Below, piece by piece: positions 58,623 through 64,000 of a stretch of 64,000 nt of DNA (position 1 is its first letter; every line of letters begins with the position of its first letter). The stretch is from Bacillus_AB infantis_C (GTDB lineage Bacteria > Bacillota > Bacilli > Bacillales > Cytobacillaceae). The stretch covers positions 62,001 through 126,000 of the forward strand of contig NZ_JBNILH010000009.1 of NCBI RefSeq assembly GCF_050107595.1, read 5' to 3'. Below the pieces are notes generated by a model. It searched no databases and was not told the DNA's origin. It saw nothing but the letters and a program-made list of their open reading frames with translations. Made by a program: the position numbers and the translations under genes.

Positions 58623-59174
58623 TTATACCTGTTCGTTATATAAAATTGAGATAGGAGCCATTTCCAGCATATATTCCTGCAGCAGCAGCTGGTGCATCGT
58701 TTTATCATGGACAATCAGAAAACAGGCGTCAGCAACTTCCCTGCTCCCGACTGAAAGGCCGAGCTGTTCGCCAACGGCAAATGCGCCCATTGCCTGCTGG
58801 TTTAACATAAGGAGGTGATGCAGGGATTGCCATGATCCTTTTGCACCAGCGAGGGAGTCCTGAAAAGACAATAAAGCTTCCTCCACTTTGCCGATCACCG
58901 AGCCGAGTATCCGGTCCTTGCGGTCATCGGCTGTGCGGCCGATAAAGCGAAAAAGGTTTTTCGCATTTTCTGCATGGTGCTGCTGCGACCCGTGTATTTT
59001 TTCAATGGCTTCCCTGATATGGGGCTCCCGGATAGAGGGTACTGCTTTTGCCAGCGTAACCTCAAGAGCGGTTTGGGCTGTGAGGATATGTTCAAACCAT
59101 TTTTCCATTTTATTCTTCTGCATTTCAATATAATCTTCACCCAGCTCAATAAGAATGGCCTTTTGTTCCTGCAT
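58623..59174 (-). CDS. helical bundle protein, unknown
   Basis: 183 residues, predicted all-helical, with GGAGGGAACGAT before the ATG at 59174. Start IELGEDYIEMQKNKMEKWFEHILTA; HH and H-rich parts (HGSQQHHAENAKNLFRF; HDKTMHQLLLQEYML) suggest a four-helix or ferritin-like fold. It starts 15 nt after the beta-propeller gene's stop and is probably co-transcribed with it. No family recognised. Confidence 0.6.
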   Translation of the reverse strand: MQEQKAILIELGEDYIEMQKNKMEKWFEHILTAQTALEVTLAKAVPSIREPHIREAIEKIHGSQQHHAENAKNLFRFIGRTADDRKDRILGSVIGKVEEALLSFQDSLAGAKGSWQSLHHLLMLNQQAMGAFAVGEQLGLSVGSREVADACFLIVHDKTMHQLLLQEYMLEMAPISILYNEQV

Positions 59175-59188
59175 ATCGTTCCCTCCGT

Positions 59189-60625
59189 TCATTCCTTTGT
59201 AATTTTCCATAAAACTCCCGTATGGCCATATGCCTGAATGTATCCTTTTGTCACAGGGGAGTAGCCGAAATCAAGTACATACAAGCTTTTTCCGTCAGGG
59301 TGAAATTTGCAGTCAACCGGCCTTTCAATTCCGCCTGTGCCTGAATAGGAAGCAGCTCCCGGGGCCCAGTTGCGGAGGAATACCTCAGAAGTTCCTGTTT
59401 TAACATCAACCATCGCCACCCTGAATCCGTTATTCAGGTCTTTCTCATGCGGAGTGTTGAGGGGAGCATAGGTACCCCATTCTGTTACAAACAGCTTCCC
59501 GCGGTGACCAAAGAAATCGGAAGTGCAAAACTCCATTTTTGCCATAGCCGAATGAGGCTTCTCCAGGTAAACCGGTGGGCCGGCCCATTCAGGCGGATTC
59601 TCAATCAGCTGCTCAGCTGCTTTCCCTTTTGCCGGCTTGCATCGTTCATCCCATACAGGCACTCCATCTGCCCGGTAGTCGGGAAAACCGAACCAGTCCG
59701 GCGTTTTCACTGACCCATGCTTTGTTTTGGCATTGCGGATGTGCCAGATTCTATCAGGGTCGCCGGCGATCGACCGTTCGCCTTTTTCCTCCAGGCAGTT
59801 ATCTGAAGCATATAGTTCGCCATCTTCACTGAAAGCCAGTCCATATGGGTTTCTGAGTCCCCAGGCCAGCAATTCTGGTTCACTTCCATCCGGTTTGGAT
59901 CTCCAGAGGCCCGTTGAGCACCATAATTCCCCTTTGACTTTTTCTCCTTTCTGCGCAGGTGTCCCGAATGGCTTGAATGCGCCTGTCTCTGTTAAGAAAG
60001 GGAAGGGCATGAGAGGGTTTCGGGATGTGACATTATGCCCTGTCAAGGTAATATCCGCTCCTGGGACATCATGGGCTTCAGGATGTTTAGCAAGATCGAC
60101 CGTAAAGCCTGCAGGGAGGCAGACACCGTTTTGGGAAACTGATCCATTGGCAAAATACAATAATCCGTCATGCGGCCCAAAAACAGGTCCCCCGGGTTCA
60201 TGCCAGCCGCCGCTCGGTATTTTTTCATGAAGGACAGTGCGCACCTTTGTTTTTCTGTCATATGCCACAATGCGGGCGAGGTAGCCGCCTTTGCAGGATA
60301 CATACAGTTTGCCGTCCCTGCAGACGACTCCGCGCGGTCCGCCCAGTGTCTCAATCGCAAAAACCTCGAGCATCCCATCAGGATCCAGGCTTAAAATCCT
60401 GGGCGGGAGGGCAGGCCTTGTGGGCCAGGTGCTTCCGCCTTCTAATATGTAAAGGGTGCCGTCCTCCGCAAATCCCATTCCGGTCGGAAAGGACAGGCCG
60501 GCAGCGGCCACTTCCACTTTATATCCTTCGGGGACCCAGACATCATCGGGATTCACCAATGGCCGTGCAGTTAAAGGGAGCTTCAAAACTTTTTCGGCAG
60601 AGTGGGTGTAAGAGATATGTTCCAT
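59189..60625 (-). CDS. PQQ-type glucose/sorbosone dehydrogenase-like beta-propeller
   Basis: 478 residues. A beta-propeller with GTLYILEGG-like strands, HEPGGPVFGPHDGLLYFANGS, LAWGLRNPYGLAFSEDGELYASDN and FGHRGKLFVTEWG. This is the pattern of soluble PQQ sugar dehydrogenases and NHL proteins. No signal peptide is visible at the N terminus, which is unusual because many such enzymes are secreted. AAGGAGATC precedes the ATG. PQQ synthesis genes are not seen, so catalysis is uncertain. Confidence 0.8.
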   Translation of the reverse strand: MEHISYTHSAEKVLKLPLTARPLVNPDDVWVPEGYKVEVAAAGLSFPTGMGFAEDGTLYILEGGSTWPTRPALPPRILSLDPDGMLEVFAIETLGGPRGVVCRDGKLYVSCKGGYLARIVAYDRKTKVRTVLHEKIPSGGWHEPGGPVFGPHDGLLYFANGSVSQNGVCLPAGFTVDLAKHPEAHDVPGADITLTGHNVTSRNPLMPFPFLTETGAFKPFGTPAQKGEKVKGELWCSTGLWRSKPDGSEPELLAWGLRNPYGLAFSEDGELYASDNCLEEKGERSIAGDPDRIWHIRNAKTKHGSVKTPDWFGFPDYRADGVPVWDERCKPAKGKAAEQLIENPPEWAGPPVYLEKPHSAMAKMEFCTSDFFGHRGKLFVTEWGTYAPLNTPHEKDLNNGFRVAMVDVKTGTSEVFLRNWAPGAASYSGTGGIERPVDCKFHPDGKSLYVLDFGYSPVTKGYIQAYGHTGVLWKITKE

Positions 60626-60779
60626 TATGATCTCCTTGATTTTAGTTAGTAAAAAACCTTATCAGTATAGTCCAACAGGGAACCGGGTATTCAATCCGGT
60701 GTATGAGCCCGGATTTTTGCTGTACAAACCCATTTACAGACCATCCTGAATATGATGAAAGAGCAAACAGGAGGCAGGG

Positions 60780-61562
60780 ATGATCATGCATTTAATCAGC
60801 GACATATCCGGCTTGAAAAAAACTGACTGCTGGGAAGAAGATGCACTAAGGGCATTCCAGTCAAAGCTGGGCAATAAAAAAGATCGATTCCCATGTATCC
60901 CGGCGACCCAGGGATATGCCCTTCAGCAGCTTCGTTATGGATTTGCCGGAGATCCGCGGCGTATTTCTTCAGCAGGCGAATTGGCAGAAATGATGAGGGA
61001 GTATACAGCAGATTCAAGGAGCTTTGGCAGCTATACTTCGCTCATTGTCTTTTTTGAAACAAATGAACAGCTGGCGGAGCAGGGAACGGTGGAGGAGTTT
61101 GAAGAACTTTTTTGGCAGCAGTTGAATCTTTTGGCTGAGAGGGACAGGGAAAAATGGCCTGCCCATATACCGGAGGACCCGCACGATCCGCTTTGGGAGT
61201 TCTGCAGCCATGGTGAACAGTATTTCATGTATTGCGCCACACCTGCGCACGTAAACAGGCAAAGCAGATATTTTCCTTATTTCATGCTGGCAATCACACC
61301 TCGATGGGTGCTGGAAGATTTCAATTCGGCTCCGGAGCGTGCCGCAAAAGTAAAAAGCAAAATACGCGCCCGGCTGGCAGCTTACGACAGTATAGGTGCC
61401 CATCCCCATTTAAACAGTTATGGAAGCGAGAATAATTATGAGTGGCAGCAATATTTCCTGAGGGATGATGATAGTGCACTTAGCAAATGTCCTTTTCACA
61501 GGATGCTTGCAGAGAATAAAAGCAAAGATTTTTTGGGAATGGAAAAGGGACGAGACAATTGA
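60780..61562 (+). CDS. YqcI/YcgG family protein
   Basis: 260 residues. RFPCIPATQGYALQQLRYGFAGD, SYTSLIVFFE and WQQYFLRDDDSALSKCPFHRM match YqcI/YcgG. Conserved Cys, His and FHRM near the C terminus. The role is not known; some are linked to biosynthesis of small compounds. AGGAGG lies 7 nt before the ATG at 60780. Monocistronic, with a terminator after it. Confidence 0.85.
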   Translation: MIMHLISDISGLKKTDCWEEDALRAFQSKLGNKKDRFPCIPATQGYALQQLRYGFAGDPRRISSAGELAEMMREYTADSRSFGSYTSLIVFFETNEQLAEQGTVEEFEELFWQQLNLLAERDREKWPAHIPEDPHDPLWEFCSHGEQYFMYCATPAHVNRQSRYFPYFMLAITPRWVLEDFNSAPERAAKVKSKIRARLAAYDSIGAHPHLNSYGSENNYEWQQYFLRDDDSALSKCPFHRMLAENKSKDFLGMEKGRDN

Positions 61563-61577
61563 AATGTCTCGTCCTTT
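61548..61577 (+). terminator. intrinsic terminator
   Basis: GGACGAGACA pairs with TGTCTCGTCC; TTTG follows. It sits at the stop of the YqcI-like gene and next to the stop of the convergent exporter. Confidence 0.8.
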
Positions 61578-61583
61578 GTATTG

Positions 61584-62555
61584 TCAAGCCTGTTTTTTAA
61601 CAGGTGCAGCCGGAACTGCCAGCGAGGGCTTAGCTTTAGATTGTGAGAACCGGCTGTGCAGCACCATTCCGATTACAATGACCAGCAGTCCTGCAGAAGA
61701 AAGGATGTCCGGAGCCTGTGCAGAAAACAGGAGAACTTCACCTGCCATCACAAACAGCACCTGTGTCGACTGTGTCGCTTCCACTGCGGCAAGCTTTGTC
61801 TGATCATGGCGCGCGCGGTCAGTTGCAATGAAAAACAAGGTTGTCGCTATAACACCTGATGAAATGGCGACAATGAAGGTCTGCAAGAGCTGGCTCGAGG
61901 AAGGAAGGCCGGCATTTGCGAAGCCTGCAGCTGCAATAATGAGCCAGAAAGGGAGGCTGGCGATTGTCATCCCCAGCACTCTTTGGAAGGTATCAAGCCT
62001 GCCTCCGCAAAGTTCCATCATTTTCCGGTTTCCGAGCGGATAAGCAAAGGCAGCCACCACTACAGGCAGGATTCCTGCAGCCATTTCAGCAGGTGACAAA
62101 GTGTCTGCTTTTTGAAGCTGGATAAGGATGACTCCTGCCAGAATGATAAGCGAAAAGCAAAGGGCCCTAAAGGGGATTTTATTTCTTTTCCCTTCAATGC
62201 CTCCAGAAGTAAACAAGGGTGCAAGCAGGGTGCCTGCCACTATCGTCAGCTGCCAGGAGCCGGCAACAAGCCAGCCTGGTCCATAGCTTGCCGCATATGT
62301 GATCGGGGCATAAAAAAGGACAAATCCAAAAAAGCTCCATAACAGCCACCAGAAAGGATGTTTTTTCATTTCTGTCAATAGCTGCTTCCCATTTCCACGC
62401 AAAGCTACAATGATGACAAGAAAAGGAACCATGAATATAAATCTTAAGGAAGAGCTCCAAAGCCAGCTTCCGCCTGCAAGCTCCATTGTTCTGTTGAGAA
62501 TGAAAGTGACCGCAAAAAACACGGAGGCAAGAATGCCGGTCATTATTTCTTTCAT
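61584..62555 (-). CDS. EmrE-like multidrug resistance efflux protein
   Basis: 323 residues and about ten transmembrane helices in two repeats (drug/metabolite transporter superfamily). ASVFFAVTFILNRTMELAGGSW, YAPITYAASYGPGWLVAGSWQ, AFAYPLGNRKMMEL and ATTLFFIATDRARHD are diagnostic of the multidrug resistance efflux family within EamA-like proteins. GAAAGGAGC precedes the ATG. The substrate is not determined. Confidence 0.82.
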   Translation of the reverse strand: MKEIMTGILASVFFAVTFILNRTMELAGGSWLWSSSLRFIFMVPFLVIIVALRGNGKQLLTEMKKHPFWWLLWSFFGFVLFYAPITYAASYGPGWLVAGSWQLTIVAGTLLAPLFTSGGIEGKRNKIPFRALCFSLIILAGVILIQLQKADTLSPAEMAAGILPVVVAAFAYPLGNRKMMELCGGRLDTFQRVLGMTIASLPFWLIIAAAGFANAGLPSSSQLLQTFIVAISSGVIATTLFFIATDRARHDQTKLAAVEATQSTQVLFVMAGEVLLFSAQAPDILSSAGLLVIVIGMVLHSRFSQSKAKPSLAVPAAPVKKQA

Positions 62556-62750
62556 AGCCAGCTCCTTTCCGGTCTAATTATTGCAATATACTGAATTTTA
62601 TCCCTATTATACTCTCATCCCCTAGATAAGGCTATAAGTAATAAAGCTGAACAGAAAGCTGACCGGCTGAGCAGCTCTTGAATATACTGAGGAAAGGGCG
62701 GACAACGGCCACTCCTGTTAAGACAGCAGCAGAACAGGCGGGAATCTTTC

Positions 62751-63392
62751 ATGAAAAATCAGAAAAAGGAGATTGCCGGCGCCTGGACTCAGGCTGCCGG
62801 AACCATTATAGCCGCTATTGGGACGTCAGAGTGGCTATTCTTGGATGATAGCGCAGCAGAGGCACTGATCATGATCGGCAATGAATTGCAGGCAGCAGGA
62901 AGCGCTCTGGAGGCTGACGGACAAGACCGGCCTTCCCTGGAGAAAATAGGAAATGAACTGCAGGCGGCCGGCAATTTATCCGTAATTGCCGGACTAGTCT
63001 TAGGTTCTGGAGAAGAAATTGAATTAAAGCTTGTCACTACAGGAAATCTGATACAGGCACTGGGATCTATCACTGTGCTTGGTGATGAGCTGATTGATCC
63101 TACTGCAGAAGGCCGAACCTTTCAGATCATCGGCAGTTTCCTGCAGGCCACCGGCAATTCCCTTCAGGCCTTCGGTACATTTCTTATCCTCGATGCCTTT
63201 AAAACTCACCCGGATGCAGAAGAGAGCTATAAAGGCAAATCACTCGATATTTCTGGAAGCTGGATTCAGGCTGCCGGTTCTGTTCTTTCAGCCCTGGGGC
63301 AGATGCAGGAGGAGCTGTCTGAAGTTTCATCAAAAGGCGAAAAGGGATTAAAAGGTTTTGCCTTATTAAATAAACATCATAAGTATGACTGA
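62751..63392 (+). CDS. glycine/glutamine repeat protein, DUF6944-like
   Basis: 213 residues built of six imperfect units of the form G-[NSA]-x-x-Q-A-x-G-[NST], at about residues 10, 44, 66, 100, 130 and 170. Examples are GAWTQAAGT, GNELQAAGS, GNELQAAGN, GNLIQALGS, GSFLQATGN and GSWIQAAGS. Each unit is a short amphipathic helix between small-residue turns. Only a weak ribosome site (CGGGAAT) lies before the ATG. I recall similar repetitive proteins in spore-formers as DUF6944, but their function is unknown. Confidence 0.65.
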   Translation: MKNQKKEIAGAWTQAAGTIIAAIGTSEWLFLDDSAAEALIMIGNELQAAGSALEADGQDRPSLEKIGNELQAAGNLSVIAGLVLGSGEEIELKLVTTGNLIQALGSITVLGDELIDPTAEGRTFQIIGSFLQATGNSLQAFGTFLILDAFKTHPDAEESYKGKSLDISGSWIQAAGSVLSALGQMQEELSEVSSKGEKGLKGFALLNKHHKYD

Positions 63393-63407
63393 AGGCCTGC
63401 TGGTAAT

Positions 63408-63440
63408 AAAAAAAAGCCGACGGAAAGTCCGTTCAGCCTC
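63408..63440 (-). terminator. intrinsic terminator of the hemolysin III family gene
   Basis: GCCGACGGA pairs with TCCGTTCAGCC with minor bulges. On the reverse strand seven or eight T residues follow. Confidence 0.75.
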
Positions 63441-63442
63441 TT

Positions 63443-64000
63443 TTACAGCACATAAAGATAAACGCTGAGGAAGTGGGCCATGCTGCCCATCATGATGAAT
63501 ACATGGAAAATCTCGTGGAAGCCCATATGTTTGAACTCCAGAAATTTGGGCTTGACTGCATAGATGATGCCGCCGATCGTGTAGAAGATTCCACCAAGCA
63601 ATAGAAGGAACACGCCGTGGAAGGACATTGCTTCAGACAGCGGTGAGAAAGCCAATACAATGATCCAGCCCATCGCAATATACAGGACAGTTGAAAGCCA
63701 TCTTGGGCAACTGAACCACACCATTTTGAAAATGACGCCGCAGACAGCTACAAGGGTGACAATGGAAAAAATGACCCAGCCTGTAGTGCCATTCAGGCTC
63801 ACAAGGCAGAATGGAGTATAAGACCCGGCAATCAGGACGAAAATCATTGAGTGGTCAAGCCTGCGCAGGAATGCGATTACCTTGTCCTTTGCAATCACCA
63901 TATGATACGTGGCTGAAGCAGAATACAAAAGGATCATGCTGACGCCAAAAGCAATTGATGATGCGATTGCGACGTCAGATGAAGTTACCATCGAGGCTTT
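63443..64000 (-). CDS. hemolysin III family (TrhA/PAQR) membrane protein, 5' end outside window
   Basis: 186 codons are present and the frame continues to the window edge. YSASATYHM and LRRLDHSMIFVLIAGSYTPF are the conserved metal-binding region (His, Ser, Asp), and GFHEIFHVFIMMGSMAHF holds the C-terminal histidines of PAQR-type proteins. About six transmembrane segments are visible. An internal Met at 63991 is not the start because the family extends about 30 residues further. Membrane lipid homeostasis or ceramidase-like activity is suggested for the family. Confidence 0.85.
   Translation of the reverse strand, partial: KASMVTSSDVAIASSIAFGVSMILLYSASATYHMVIAKDKVIAFLRRLDHSMIFVLIAGSYTPFCLVSLNGTTGWVIFSIVTLVAVCGVIFKMVWFSCPRWLSTVLYIAMGWIIVLAFSPLSEAMSFHGVFLLLLGGIFYTIGGIIYAVKPKFLEFKHMGFHEIFHVFIMMGSMAHFLSVYLYVL

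Overview
The window comes from an endospore-forming Bacillaceae (Bacillus, Cytobacillus or Mesobacillus-like) chromosome. The reasons are strong AGGAGG-type ribosome binding sites with frequent TTG and GTG starts, S-box (SAM) riboswitches, a glcU-gdh pair, a KinB-like sporulation kinase, a complete des-desK-desR membrane-fluidity system, hmp with nsrR, and a B. subtilis-like cysH sulfate operon. Most of it is ordinary core and near-core chromosome. I see no prophage, insertion sequence, CRISPR array, rRNA or tRNA.

Layout. 1-9.4 kb: M20 peptidase (cut by the left edge), YwqG-like protein, small membrane and basic proteins, an 11-copy 53-bp tandem repeat array (3411-3984), a pseudo-receiver protein, pirin, a MurB, a DUF1450 protein, an FMN reductase, a crcB pair, and a zinc-finger/HTH/DUF2087 regulator coupled to a GIY-YIG protein. 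9.4-20.5 kb: CDF transporter, MpfA-like Mg2+ exporter with a hairpin inside its ribosome binding region, AI-2E-type permease, small enzymes, DUF1646 permease, and a TetR regulator divergent from an ABC exporter. 20.5-30.4 kb: small orphan proteins, a stand-alone DnaB_2/DnaD-like domain, KinB-like kinase, APH-type kinase, DUF3231 protein, an OppA-like lipoprotein behind two tandem SAM riboswitches, small DUF2187-type proteins and a second TetR regulator.

30.5-40.4 kb: glcU-gdh, des-desK-desR with candidate DesR operators, an ECF sigma/anti-sigma/class B PBP operon, and an acetyltransferase. 40.5-47.5 kb: a MoxR/DUF58 cluster (multi-pass membrane protein, DUF4129-like, DUF4350-like, MoxR, DUF58) with a convergent SpoIIM-family gene and an RDD gene. 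47.5-55.7 kb: a third SAM riboswitch driving yezD-cysH-cysP-sat-cysC-sir-DUF3906-sumT-sirB-sirC. This operon holds sulfate uptake, activation and reduction to sulfide together with siroheme synthesis for the sulfite reductase. 56-64 kb: hmp/nsrR with two candidate NsrR boxes, a beta-propeller dehydrogenase-like gene with a helical partner, YqcI/YcgG protein, an EmrE-like exporter, a glycine-glutamine repeat protein and a hemolysin III family protein cut by the right edge.

The observations most worth following are mainly RNA and DNA level. They are the 53-bp helically phased hairpin array, the stem-loop between Shine-Dalgarno and TTG start of the MpfA-like gene, tandem SAM riboswitches on a lone peptide-binding protein, a dyad over the promoter of the DUF2187-free regulator/GIY-YIG pair (the regulator carries DUF2087), paired ATTCTA-NN-TAGAAT dyads upstream of the ECF sigma operon, and two degenerate 20-bp-period arrays about 31 kb apart.
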